A DNA stretch of 64,000 bases from assembly GCA_020636475.1 (NCBI GenBank), contig JACJXU010000001.1, positions 720,089-784,088 of the forward strand, written 5' to 3'. Source of the DNA: Chitinophagales bacterium (GTDB taxonomy: Bacteria > Bacteroidota > Bacteroidia > Chitinophagales > UBA2359). Below the pieces are notes generated by a model. That model was given only the letters and a program-made list of their open reading frames with translations. It was not told the origin of the DNA and ran no database searches. The position numbers and the translations under genes were made by a program. Below are positions 26,789 through 35,109 of the stretch, one piece after another; the first letter of the stretch is position 1, and every line of letters begins with the position of its first letter.

Positions 26789-27867
26789 TGATTCCCGTAA
26801 CAAAAACTTTTCTACCTCCTTTAGAAGAATACAATAAATATCTTCAAATAGCTTGGGATAGAGCATGGATAACTAACAGAGGTGAATTGGTAAAAAAGCT
26901 AGAGACATTACTACAAAATAAGCTACATACAAATTACATCATTATCACTAACAATGGTACTATTCCGATACAAATAGCCCTAAAAACTTTATCTATAAAA
27001 GGTGAAGTTGTTACTACTCCTTTTTCATATGTGGCAACAACAAGTAGTATTGTTTGGGAAAATCTCAAACCTGTATTCGTCGATATAGACCCTTCTCATT
27101 TAACCATTGACGAAACCTTAATTGAAAATGCTATAACTGAAAAAACTACGGCTATTTTAGCCACGCATGTTTTTGGTAATCCTTGCAATATTCCAATTAT
27201 AAATTCCATTGCGAAGAAATATTCTTTAAAAGTAATATATGATGCCGCCCATGCCTTTGGTGTTACCTTTAACAACAAATCAATTTTTAACTATGGAGAT
27301 GTAAGTACCTGTAGCTTTCATGCTACGAAGCTTTTTCATACCGGAGAAGGAGGTGCATTATTTTGTTCAAATAAAAAATTATATGATAAATTATTCTATC
27401 ACCACAACTTCGGACATGATGGTCCTGAAAAGTTTCATGGATTAGGAATCAATGCAAAAATTAGTGAATTACAAGCTGCAATGGGTTTAGCCGTTCTACC
27501 TTATATTGACGATATTATAGCAAAAAGAAAAGAAATTATAGATTTTTATACACAAAATCTGCATAAAAAAGACTTGCAATTTATAAAAATCAGGAAAGAT
27601 ACTAACTGGAATTACGCTTATTTCCCCGTAATATTTAGTAATGAAAGTCTGCTACTCCACATAGTACAAAAATTAAATGAAAAAAATATTTTTCCAAGAA
27701 GGTACTTTTTCCCATCTTTAAACAATTTGCCTTATATAAAAAATAAACAAAAAATGCCTATTTCCGAAAGTATTTCAAAAAGAGTACTATGCTTGCCTTT
27801 GTATAATGACCTTAATACAAAAGATCTTACACTTATTTGTAATATAATAAATGATAATCTTACGTAA
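26788..27867 (+). CDS. DegT/DnrJ/EryC1/StrS sugar aminotransferase
   Basis: A 359-residue PLP enzyme that should transfer an amino group to a keto-sugar nucleotide. Features: the phosphate-binding NNGTIPIQIAL, TTPFSYVATTSSI, FVDIDPSHLTID, the cofactor-binding YDAAHAFG (D152), and the Schiff-base lysine in CSFHATKLFHTGEGG (K181). The length is normal. Its substrate is not evident, because no dedicated dehydratase lies in this operon; the 4-keto intermediate made by Gmd is one candidate. It is followed 3 bases later by the PLP decarboxylase gene. Confidence 0.9.
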   Translation: MIPVTKTFLPPLEEYNKYLQIAWDRAWITNRGELVKKLETLLQNKLHTNYIIITNNGTIPIQIALKTLSIKGEVVTTPFSYVATTSSIVWENLKPVFVDIDPSHLTIDETLIENAITEKTTAILATHVFGNPCNIPIINSIAKKYSLKVIYDAAHAFGVTFNNKSIFNYGDVSTCSFHATKLFHTGEGGALFCSNKKLYDKLFYHHNFGHDGPEKFHGLGINAKISELQAAMGLAVLPYIDDIIAKRKEIIDFYTQNLHKKDLQFIKIRKDTNWNYAYFPVIFSNESLLLHIVQKLNEKNIFPRRYFFPSLNNLPYIKNKQKMPISESISKRVLCLPLYNDLNTKDLTLICNIINDNLT

Positions 27868-27870
27868 TTA

Positions 27871-29103
27871 ATGCAACACGAATACTCTTACTCCAAACTT
27901 CTTGAAATTGAAAAATTAGTAGAAAACCCTTCTTTCTACATTTGCGATACAGCTGTACTACATCGAAACTTCTTGCGTTTCAAAAATACAATTCAAAGTA
28001 CTTATCCAAATTTAGGAATCGGATATTCTTTTAAGACAAACTATCTACCTTATTACTGTAAAATGGTAAATCAGTGGGGAGGTTTGGCAGAAGTAGTTTC
28101 GCCGATGGAATATGAACTTGCTCTTAAACTTAAAATTTCGCCAAAAGAAATTATTTACAACGGACCAATCAAGTCGAAGGACACTATTTTTTATGCCTTA
28201 ACCAATGACTCGTATTTAAACATAGACTCATTAGAAGAACTTCAAATTATACAGGATTTTGCCAATACCTATCCCAACAAAAAAATTAAAATAGGACTTA
28301 GATGCAACTTCTTATTACCTAATGAAAAAATTTCTCGCTTCGGTATTGATATTGGGGATGAAAGTTTCAAACAGGCTTTAGATACAATCAATGAAATACG
28401 AAATTGTACTTTAAGCGGCTTACACTTCCATTATTCAAGCCAAGAAAGAAGTATTGAATCCTATAAATTCAGACTAACTAAATTGTTGGAAATAAGCAAA
28501 AATCTTATACCTAATTTTGAGCCAGAATATTTGGATATTGGTGGAGGATTTTTTGGAGATATGAGTGAGGAATTAAAATCGCTATTTCCTTATGAAGTAC
28601 CCACAATTGAAGATTATTCTACTGCTATCGCAAATCAAATGAATGGATTTTTCCCCACGCATAAAACAAAACTAATTATTGAACCAGGAGTAGCATTGGT
28701 TGCCAATACAATGACCTTTTTTGCTAAAGTAAATAATATAAAATGTATAAACGGTAAATACTTTGCCAGTTGTAATGCTAGCTTTCAAACTATTAAACCA
28801 AGTGGAAATCTAAAAAACTTACCCATAAAAATTTTCTTAAGCGATTCTACAAAAAAATATTACGAAAACCTTGATTTTGTTGGTTATACTTGTTTAGAAT
28901 ATGATAGATTTTACACTAATTATTGTGGTTTTCTAAACAATAAAAGTTTTATTGCTTTTGAGAATATGGGATCTTATAATATTGTTTTTAAACCCCCTTT
29001 TATTGAACCAAGCCCACCTATCATTACATTTGAACAGGGCGGCATAGCGATTTTAAGACGAAAAGAAACGACTGAAGATATTTTTAACTCATTTATTTTT
29101 TAA
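27871..29103 (+). CDS. LysA-like PLP-dependent decarboxylase (fold type III)
   Basis: A 410-residue enzyme of the diaminopimelate/ornithine decarboxylase family. The PLP lysine is K55 in GIGYSFKTNY, followed by AEVVSPMEYELAL and IYNGPIKSKDTI. Other hallmarks are GLHFHYSSQ, DIGGGFFG (PLP phosphate), IIEPGVALVANT, and the active-site Cys in GYTCLEYDRF donated across the dimer. Sequence segments deviate from housekeeping LysA, and it sits in a glycan operon beside an ATP-grasp ligase, so a dedicated amino-acid substrate is likely. Which one cannot be told. Confidence 0.87.
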   Translation: MQHEYSYSKLLEIEKLVENPSFYICDTAVLHRNFLRFKNTIQSTYPNLGIGYSFKTNYLPYYCKMVNQWGGLAEVVSPMEYELALKLKISPKEIIYNGPIKSKDTIFYALTNDSYLNIDSLEELQIIQDFANTYPNKKIKIGLRCNFLLPNEKISRFGIDIGDESFKQALDTINEIRNCTLSGLHFHYSSQERSIESYKFRLTKLLEISKNLIPNFEPEYLDIGGGFFGDMSEELKSLFPYEVPTIEDYSTAIANQMNGFFPTHKTKLIIEPGVALVANTMTFFAKVNNIKCINGKYFASCNASFQTIKPSGNLKNLPIKIFLSDSTKKYYENLDFVGYTCLEYDRFYTNYCGFLNNKSFIAFENMGSYNIVFKPPFIEPSPPIITFEQGGIAILRRKETTEDIFNSFIF

Positions 29104-29107
29104 CTCA

Positions 29108-30106
29108 ATGAATATACTACTTTCCTGTATAGGTAGAAGAGGTTATATGGCAGACTACTTTAAAGCCGAACTCCCTCCCAACTCAAAATTAATCGGTACA
29201 AGTAATACCGAATGGACAACAGGTTTAAAACACTGCGATTTAGGCTATATCGTGCCAGATATTGAAGATGAAGAAGAATATATAAAAGCTGTTTTTCATA
29301 TTTGTAAAATAGAAAATGTGACGGCAATACTATCCTTTTATGACAACGATGTCCAAGTACTTTCAAAATACATCAATGAATTTAAAAAAATAAATGTAAC
29401 CCCAATATTGCCTTCAAATTTTTTCAGCAATATTTGCTTAGACAAATATGAAACAAGTATTTTCTTAGAAAAAAATGGTTTAGTAAGTCCTAAAACCTAT
29501 AAAATTTTGAATGCCGCAATTGCTGACATTAAAAATAATAAACTATCTTTCCCTTTAATACTAAAACCACGTTTTGGTTTTGGCAGTAGTAATGTATTTA
29601 CCATTTATAATATATCGCAGCTAAAAACATTTGCTTCTTATATAAAAGAGCCAATTATTATCCAAGAAAAAATTATAGGGCGAGAATATTGTATGGACTT
29701 ATTCTTTGATAACAATGATACTTTGATAGAAGTTGTTGTGAAAGAGAAATTCGTCATGCGCTCAGGGGAAGTTGATCATGCGGAAACAGTTAAAGACAAT
29801 CTCATTAATGAAACGGCACTTAAACTTGCTGAAGCAATAAAATATTTTATGACAGGTCCTTTAGATGTAGATCTTTTTGTTAAAAATAATGTTGTTTATA
29901 TAATAGAGTTAAATCCGAGGTTTGGTGGCGCATACCCTATATCGCATGTTGCTGGCGCAAATTTTGTTAAATATATTATTGCTATGCTAAATAATAAAAA
30001 ACTCAAACCCCGCATTGGTAATTATGAAGAAGGCATAAAAGTAATGAAAGAAGTAGCCATAGTAAAAAATCTTCCATCTAATATTATCAACTCAAAAACC
30101 ATATAA
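29108..30106 (+). CDS. ATP-grasp ligase, carbamoyl-phosphate-synthetase-like
   Basis: A 332-residue protein. The N-terminal preATP-grasp domain (MNILLSCIGRRGYMADYFK) and central ATP-grasp fold (about 110-300) are clear: FPLILKPRFGFGSSNVF is the ATP-binding beta-strand and loop, PIIIQEKIIGREYCMDLF the adenine strand, and YIIELNPRFGGAYPIS the metal-binding strand. Such enzymes join an acid to an amine through an acyl-phosphate. Lying 4 bases after the decarboxylase gene, it could couple an amine or amino acid made by that enzyme to a uronic acid or other acid on the glycan. That is inference. Confidence 0.87.
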   Translation: MNILLSCIGRRGYMADYFKAELPPNSKLIGTSNTEWTTGLKHCDLGYIVPDIEDEEEYIKAVFHICKIENVTAILSFYDNDVQVLSKYINEFKKINVTPILPSNFFSNICLDKYETSIFLEKNGLVSPKTYKILNAAIADIKNNKLSFPLILKPRFGFGSSNVFTIYNISQLKTFASYIKEPIIIQEKIIGREYCMDLFFDNNDTLIEVVVKEKFVMRSGEVDHAETVKDNLINETALKLAEAIKYFMTGPLDVDLFVKNNVVYIIELNPRFGGAYPISHVAGANFVKYIIAMLNNKKLKPRIGNYEEGIKVMKEVAIVKNLPSNIINSKTI

Positions 30107-30122
30107 AACATATTAGCTTAAA

Positions 30123-31100
30123 ATGGAGAATTATAAACGATTAGAAAAACATAAAAAGTTAGATGAAGTTGAAAATATTCTTAAAATACTCAATAACTAC
30201 ATTACAGATCCCGCAGAAAATGAAAAATACTCCTCAAATCAACCAATAATTTTTATTGTAGGCTCTCCTCGTAGTGGAACCACTCTAATGAGTCAATTTT
30301 TAGCTAATTATACAAATTTTTGTTATCCTTCAAATTTTATTTCCCGATTTTATTATGCTCCTAAAATTGGTGCTCTATTACAGAAATTAATGTTTGATTT
30401 AGATAATAGACAAGAATTGTGTGCATCAATAAAAAACGAAATTCCTTTCAACAGCGATTTGGGGAAAACTAAAAATGCGTTATCTCCTAATGAATTTTGG
30501 TATTATTGGCGAAGATTTTTCCAATTTAGTGACGAAAAACAACAATTTACTACGGAAGATTACAAATTAGCAAATTTTTCTGGATTTGAAAATGGGCTTA
30601 GAAGTATCCAAGATATATACAAAACACCAATCTTCCTGAAAGGATTGATGCTAAATTGGCATATTGAGCTAATACATAAACACATTTCAAACTCATTCTT
30701 TATTTTTACTGAACGTGATTTAGCAGATAATGCTCAGTCTATTTTAGAAGCAAGATTAAATTATTTCGGGAATACAAATGAATGGTTCTCATTTAAACCT
30801 GAGGAGTATGACGATATTAAAAATCTTTCTCCTGAAGAACAAGTGGTTGCACAGGTATTTTATACAAATAAAGCCATAAAAAATGAATTAAAAAAAATAC
30901 CTAATTCAAACTACATACATGTTCCATACAAAAACTTCTGTACTAATCCTGTTAGTATTTTACAAACTATAATAAACAAGGCGAATATTGAACAAACTTT
31001 TCCAACTCCTCCAAATATTCAATATACATTTCGTACCAAAACAAACACTAGTTCTATAACTCGCCATGCTATGCTCTACGAAACAAGTAAGTTGGATTGA
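30123..31100 (+). CDS. PAPS-dependent sulfotransferase (second of three)
   Basis: A 325-residue sulfotransferase whose PAPS loop is IFIVGSPRSGTTLMSQFL (residues 43-60). FIFTERDLADNAQSILEARL is in the place of the 3'-phosphate motif, with Glu-Arg-Asp instead of the more usual Tyr-Arg-Asp. About forty N-terminal residues precede the loop and are predicted helical. It is clearly a different subfamily from the sulfotransferase at 25787, so the two probably sulfate different positions. It is the last gene of the run that starts at 22843, followed by a homopolymer-rich spacer. Confidence 0.84.
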   Translation: MENYKRLEKHKKLDEVENILKILNNYITDPAENEKYSSNQPIIFIVGSPRSGTTLMSQFLANYTNFCYPSNFISRFYYAPKIGALLQKLMFDLDNRQELCASIKNEIPFNSDLGKTKNALSPNEFWYYWRRFFQFSDEKQQFTTEDYKLANFSGFENGLRSIQDIYKTPIFLKGLMLNWHIELIHKHISNSFFIFTERDLADNAQSILEARLNYFGNTNEWFSFKPEEYDDIKNLSPEEQVVAQVFYTNKAIKNELKKIPNSNYIHVPYKNFCTNPVSILQTIINKANIEQTFPTPPNIQYTFRTKTNTSSITRHAMLYETSKLD

Positions 31101-31217
31101 TTTTTTTTAAAAAAAAAGTAAAAAATTTTTTTTTTTAAAAAAAAGTAGTAATATTGCATTGCTTGTTATTTATCACTTTATTAATTATTAATTTAAAAAT
31201 TAAAAAAACTCTATTTT
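31101..31217. other. A/T homopolymer-rich leader of the secreted protein gene
   Basis: The gap opens with runs of 8 T, 9 A, 6 A, 11 T and 8 A separated by single G, T or GT, then a short ordinary region with TAATATTG, a near match to a -7 box, before the ATG at 31218. The runs could form an A-U hairpin that ends the upstream transcript, bend the DNA, or vary in length. No gene is seen here. Confidence 0.5.
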
Positions 31218-31892
31218 ATGAAAAAGTTAATCTTTGGTCTCCCACTTTTATTTATTGGGTTTACTGCTAGTGCTCAATGGAACGGTAGTGGTGCTTACAT
31301 GTACACAAATGGAAACATCTCCATTGGAAATGGTGTTACTGCTACAGATAATATTGCTAACGTTTATTCTAATGGTAACTCTGAGTTTGAGCTCGCACTT
31401 GATGCTGCTGCTGGTAACCCAGACTTTACTTTTATGGTAAGCAAAAATACAAAAGCTCAGGTACGTTACTTATTAGCAAACCAAGGTATGGGTTTTGAAG
31501 TAGATCCTGCTCATACTGGTGCTACTGGTTTACCTGGTAATCCTATGTTGTTTGTAAATAACTTAGGTGCAAGTGTAGGAGGTACTACTATTGCTACTGG
31601 TTATAAATTGTCAGTTGCTGGAAAAGTAATCGCTGAAGAAGTTCGCGTACAGTTACAAGCAAACTGGCCTGACTATGTTTTTTCAAATGATTATGACTTG
31701 ATGTCAATTTCAGAATTAGAAAACAGTATCAAAGAGAACAATCACTTACCTGGTGTTCCTTCTGCATCTGAAGTTGAAGCTAATGGTATTACATTAGGTG
31801 ACATGTCTCGCATTCAAATGGAAAAAATTGAAGAATTAACACTTTATATCATTGATTTGCAAAAACAAATTGATGCATTAAAAAGCAAATAA
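31218..31892 (+). CDS. secreted tail-fibre-like surface protein
   Basis: A 224-residue protein with a clean signal peptide (MKKLIFGLPLLFIGFTASAQ, cleavage near 19/20). The middle is Gly/Ala/Asn-rich beta structure (YMYTNGNISIGNG, GYKLSVAGKVIAEEVRV). The C-terminus holds WPDYVFSNDYDLMSIS, HLPGVPSASEVEANG, and the coiled-coil end EELTLYIIDLQKQIDAL. This tail recurs on many Bacteroidota exported proteins that resemble phage tail-fibre ends with an intramolecular-chaperone-like coil, so it probably trimerises on the cell surface. Codon use is rich in GGT, GCT and ACT, unlike its neighbours, which suggests high expression. It has its own terminator. Confidence 0.82.
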   Translation: MKKLIFGLPLLFIGFTASAQWNGSGAYMYTNGNISIGNGVTATDNIANVYSNGNSEFELALDAAAGNPDFTFMVSKNTKAQVRYLLANQGMGFEVDPAHTGATGLPGNPMLFVNNLGASVGGTTIATGYKLSVAGKVIAEEVRVQLQANWPDYVFSNDYDLMSISELENSIKENNHLPGVPSASEVEANGITLGDMSRIQMEKIEELTLYIIDLQKQIDALKSK

Positions 31893-31910
31893 TTTATTTA
31901 ATTAAATTTT

Positions 31911-31943
31911 AAAAGCTCGGAGAGTATTCTCCGAGCTTTTTTA
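31911..31943 (+). terminator. intrinsic terminator after the secreted protein gene
   Basis: A 13-bp perfect stem (AAAAGCTCGGAGA / TCTCCGAGCTTTT) with loop GTAT is followed by more T. It lies 19 bases after the stop codon and closes a single-gene transcript, separating it from the glycosyltransferase genes. Confidence 0.9.
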
Positions 31944-31951
31944 TTGTACAT

Positions 31952-32872
31952 ATGACTCCTATAATTAGTATTTGTATTACTGCATACAATCATGAAAAGT
32001 TCATTGCTCAAGCAATTAACTCCATAATATCACAACAAACCACTTATAGCTATGAAATTATTATAGGAGTTGACCCTTCAAATGACAACACCCTAGAAAT
32101 ATGTACAAAATATCAACTTAAACATCCTGATATAATAAAAATATTAATTAATTCTAACAAAGATAAAATTTACTTGTATGGAAAAGCAAGTGGAAGATTT
32201 AACTTTCTAAATAATCTTACTCAAGCTAAAGGTAAGTATATTGCGCTATTAGATGGCGATGATTTTTGGATTGATAATAATAAAATTCAAACACAATTAG
32301 ATTTTTTGGAAAAGAATGAACATTATGTAGTATGTTGGCATCAAGCAAATAAAATAAATAGCGAGGGAAAATATATTTCGACATTTCCAGATAAAACGAG
32401 AATGCAAAGTGAAAAAATCATGTCGAATTTATATGTATCGAATTTTATTCCAACAGGATCTACTGTTTTTAGAAATGGACTATTAGATTTTTCAACTAGT
32501 TGGTTTAAATATACACCATATATTGATTGGAGCATGCATATAATGTTACTCAATTTAGGGAAAGGACATTTTTTTGATATTCCCATGAGTGCCTATAGAA
32601 TACATGAAGGAGGTATTCACAGTCAATTAATAAACACTGACAGAGGAATACAATTATTATTTAAGCAGTATTGCGATTTTTTTAATATCTTAAAAGACAA
32701 GCATATACCAAATTGGGGAATTAAACAACACAAATTAAAGTATTTTCAAAATCTTTGTAATCTTATCCATAAAAAATCAACGACTATTAAAAATACTATT
32801 CGTATAAAATTTTTTTTGCGCTTACTTTTTAGCTACAATTTTTTGTGCAAAAAATTATTTCAAAATGATTGA
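31952..32872 (+). CDS. family 2 glycosyltransferase
   Basis: A 306-residue GT-A glycosyltransferase without membrane helices. SICITAYNHEKFIAQAINS opens the nucleotide-binding fold, VDPSNDNT follows, and the metal-binding LLDGDDFWID is the DxD motif. The acceptor domain has FIPTGSTVFRNG and YIDWSMHIMLLNLG. The type is common for O-antigen or capsule assembly, adding one sugar to a lipid-linked chain. The ATG at 31952 is just after the terminator stem, so its promoter would have to overlap the terminator, or read-through supplies it. Confidence 0.88.
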   Translation: MTPIISICITAYNHEKFIAQAINSIISQQTTYSYEIIIGVDPSNDNTLEICTKYQLKHPDIIKILINSNKDKIYLYGKASGRFNFLNNLTQAKGKYIALLDGDDFWIDNNKIQTQLDFLEKNEHYVVCWHQANKINSEGKYISTFPDKTRMQSEKIMSNLYVSNFIPTGSTVFRNGLLDFSTSWFKYTPYIDWSMHIMLLNLGKGHFFDIPMSAYRIHEGGIHSQLINTDRGIQLLFKQYCDFFNILKDKHIPNWGIKQHKLKYFQNLCNLIHKKSTTIKNTIRIKFFLRLLFSYNFLCKKLFQND

Positions 32873-33116
32873 TTGATTTTCTATAATATCTTGTTTCACA
32901 ACGATTTATAGAAATTAAATTTCATTTTTATACTAAACATTTATCCTTAATAACAAGTGATTTTTTGTCTCATCTTAGAGTAAGAGTCACAACTTTATTT
33001 TACGATTATTTTCAACAAAATCCCGTTTTTATTATTTTTACAATCTTAATTAATTCAACTTGGTATTTTGTTTTCTTCGAAAATACGGAATATATCATAC
33101 GACAAATAATTTACAA
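32873..33116. other. non-coding gap inside the glycan locus
   Basis: Very AT-rich. TATTTTG at about 33063 is a weak -7-like site before the next glycosyltransferase. No hairpin, RNA gene or open frame of note is seen. Confidence 0.4.
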
Positions 33117-34259
33117 ATGAATATATTATATATAACCCACGAACTTAGTCGTTCCGGAGCACCTATAAGTCTCTTTGAAATTGCTAAGTGGCACAAAGAA
33201 AATACTAACATTACACCTATTTTTTTAAGTCTAAAAAATGGAAGTTTATACGATACATTTAATGCAGTAGGGAATGTTTTTATTTTTGAAGATGAGGAGC
33301 CTTTTTTGCAAAAACCCAAAAAATGGTATAAATCTTTTTTTTCAAAGACTCGCCCTTTTATGGATACCTTAGAAAATACTAAACTTATTTACGCCAACAC
33401 TTCCGTAGTGGGTTACTCCGTAAACAAAATACGCAAATTCAAAGAAATTCCAACTTTTTCACATATCCATGAGTTAAACGGAATTTTAAATATATTTAAA
33501 AGTAGTATAAATTACCTAAATAATAATGCCCAATATTTTATAGCTGCTTCTGATGCTTGTAGAAATGGATTTATAGAATCGACTAATATTCCTCCCCAAA
33601 AAATAGAAACCGTTCACGAAGCCGTAAATGTAAAAAAAATAAAATCCGATATTAAAGACATTGTTCCTTTCGATTATGCTCAATATACTTCTATAAAAAA
33701 ACCTTTTGTAGTTGGCTTTTGCGCACACTATTCACAAAGAAAAGGAATAGACCTCTTCATTCGCTTGGCGGAAATGGCTAAACAAAAAGGCATTAACGAC
33801 ATTATTTGGGCGGCATTAGGTGCATCCAATAATCAACTCAATTACCTTATTCGTAAAGATGTTAAATATTTAGGGTTGGATAACTTAATATTATTGGATT
33901 TAACCAGCGATGTACTCCCTTACTTCAAATCTTTTGATGTTTTTGCCCTCACCTCACGCGAAGACCCGTTTCCATTAGTTTGCCTCGAAAACGCCGCCTG
34001 CGGTAATCCTGTCATTTGTTTCAAAGATGGCGGCGGTATGCCCGAATTTACAGATATGGGCGGCGGAGTTTCAGTAGATTATTTGGACTTGGACGCTATG
34101 TTAGATGCTATTATAGAATATAAAAATAATCCCGAATTATTGCAATCTGCTTCACAAAAAGCCAGTGAAGTTGTAGATTTGTTCGACATTTCGATTGCTG
34201 CAAAAAAAATTGCCGAAATTTTTAGAACAAAATTCAATTTGGACATCCAGTATAAATAA
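33117..34259 (+). CDS. family 4 glycosyltransferase
   Basis: A 380-residue GT-B enzyme. The ATG at 33117 gives MNILYITHELSRSGAPISLF, the usual N-terminal beta-strand and glycine-loop; a TTG 57 bases earlier is rejected. The C-terminal domain has VGFCAHYSQRKGIDLFIRLAE, the nucleotide-contacting TSREDPFPLVCLENAACGNP with the Glu-x7-Glu type motif, and DGGGMPEFTD. It should retain configuration at the sugar added. It is followed after 19 bases by a sulfotransferase gene. Confidence 0.9.
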   Translation: MNILYITHELSRSGAPISLFEIAKWHKENTNITPIFLSLKNGSLYDTFNAVGNVFIFEDEEPFLQKPKKWYKSFFSKTRPFMDTLENTKLIYANTSVVGYSVNKIRKFKEIPTFSHIHELNGILNIFKSSINYLNNNAQYFIAASDACRNGFIESTNIPPQKIETVHEAVNVKKIKSDIKDIVPFDYAQYTSIKKPFVVGFCAHYSQRKGIDLFIRLAEMAKQKGINDIIWAALGASNNQLNYLIRKDVKYLGLDNLILLDLTSDVLPYFKSFDVFALTSREDPFPLVCLENAACGNPVICFKDGGGMPEFTDMGGGVSVDYLDLDAMLDAIIEYKNNPELLQSASQKASEVVDLFDISIAAKKIAEIFRTKFNLDIQYK

Positions 34260-34278
34260 TAGTAATTCCAAGCAAGAT

Positions 34279-35109
34279 ATGCCTGTAATTTTTCTACACA
34301 TTCCCAAAACTGCTGGTTCTACATTTTCAGCATTATTACTTAAACTATACAGAAAGTATCCTATTTTAGATTTGCATGCTATCGACCGTCAGTATCATCT
34401 AAATTACGAAGATTACTTTAAAAATAACGCTATTAGCAAGAAAAAACTGCGCGAAATCGTTTTTAACACGACTAGTAATCGCCGCTATAGATTGGTTATT
34501 GGTCACGAGCCCTTTGGTATCCACACACTATTCGATAAACCTTCCACTTATCTCACATTTTTGCGCGACCCACTCACACAAATCAAGTCGCATTACCATT
34601 ACTTAGCCGGTTCTGACTTGTACGAGCATAAAAACTTACTTCAAAATAGAGATTTTGAAGCATTTATCTCCTCTAAATATGCACAAAACTTTCAAGCAAA
34701 GTATTTTTTTGGAGATCATTATCCCAACTTTCTTGAAAAATATGAAAAGGGTGAAGATATAAAGCCGCTTATTTTTGACTTTATTACAAAAAATAGCATA
34801 CAAATAGGTTTAACAGAACGCTTTAACGACTCAATACTCTATTTTAAACACATACTAAAATGGGGAAACAATTCGCTACAATACAAAACAATCAACGTAA
34901 ACAGCCAAAAACCTAAAAAAACGGCACTAAACGAAAATGCTGTTGCCTTAATTCGCGCGAATAGTCCTATTGACCTACTGCTTTACGAATGTGGGAAATC
35001 ACACTTTGAAACCCAATGGAATTTGTTTAGCCCTTGGAAACGACAACTCACCCGCATTGCCGACAAAAACAAACAACTCAACATTTTACTTTCAAAAACA
35101 ATTCTTTAA
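34279..35109 (+). CDS. carbohydrate sulfotransferase, family 2 type (third of three)
   Basis: A 276-residue protein whose N-terminus MPVIFLHIPKTAGSTFSAL is the PAPS loop of the heparan-sulfate 2-O/uronyl sulfotransferase group. RLVIGHEPFGIH and LTFLRDPLTQIKSHYHYLA supply the catalytic-His area and the 3'-phosphate site. The frame extends upstream into the glycosyltransferase gene, but the ATG at 34279 is the right start for this family. It is cytoplasmic. The next start codon overlaps its stop (TAATG), so it is coupled to the WbsX-like gene. Confidence 0.86.
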   Translation: MPVIFLHIPKTAGSTFSALLLKLYRKYPILDLHAIDRQYHLNYEDYFKNNAISKKKLREIVFNTTSNRRYRLVIGHEPFGIHTLFDKPSTYLTFLRDPLTQIKSHYHYLAGSDLYEHKNLLQNRDFEAFISSKYAQNFQAKYFFGDHYPNFLEKYEKGEDIKPLIFDFITKNSIQIGLTERFNDSILYFKHILKWGNNSLQYKTINVNSQKPKKTALNENAVALIRANSPIDLLLYECGKSHFETQWNLFSPWKRQLTRIADKNKQLNILLSKTIL

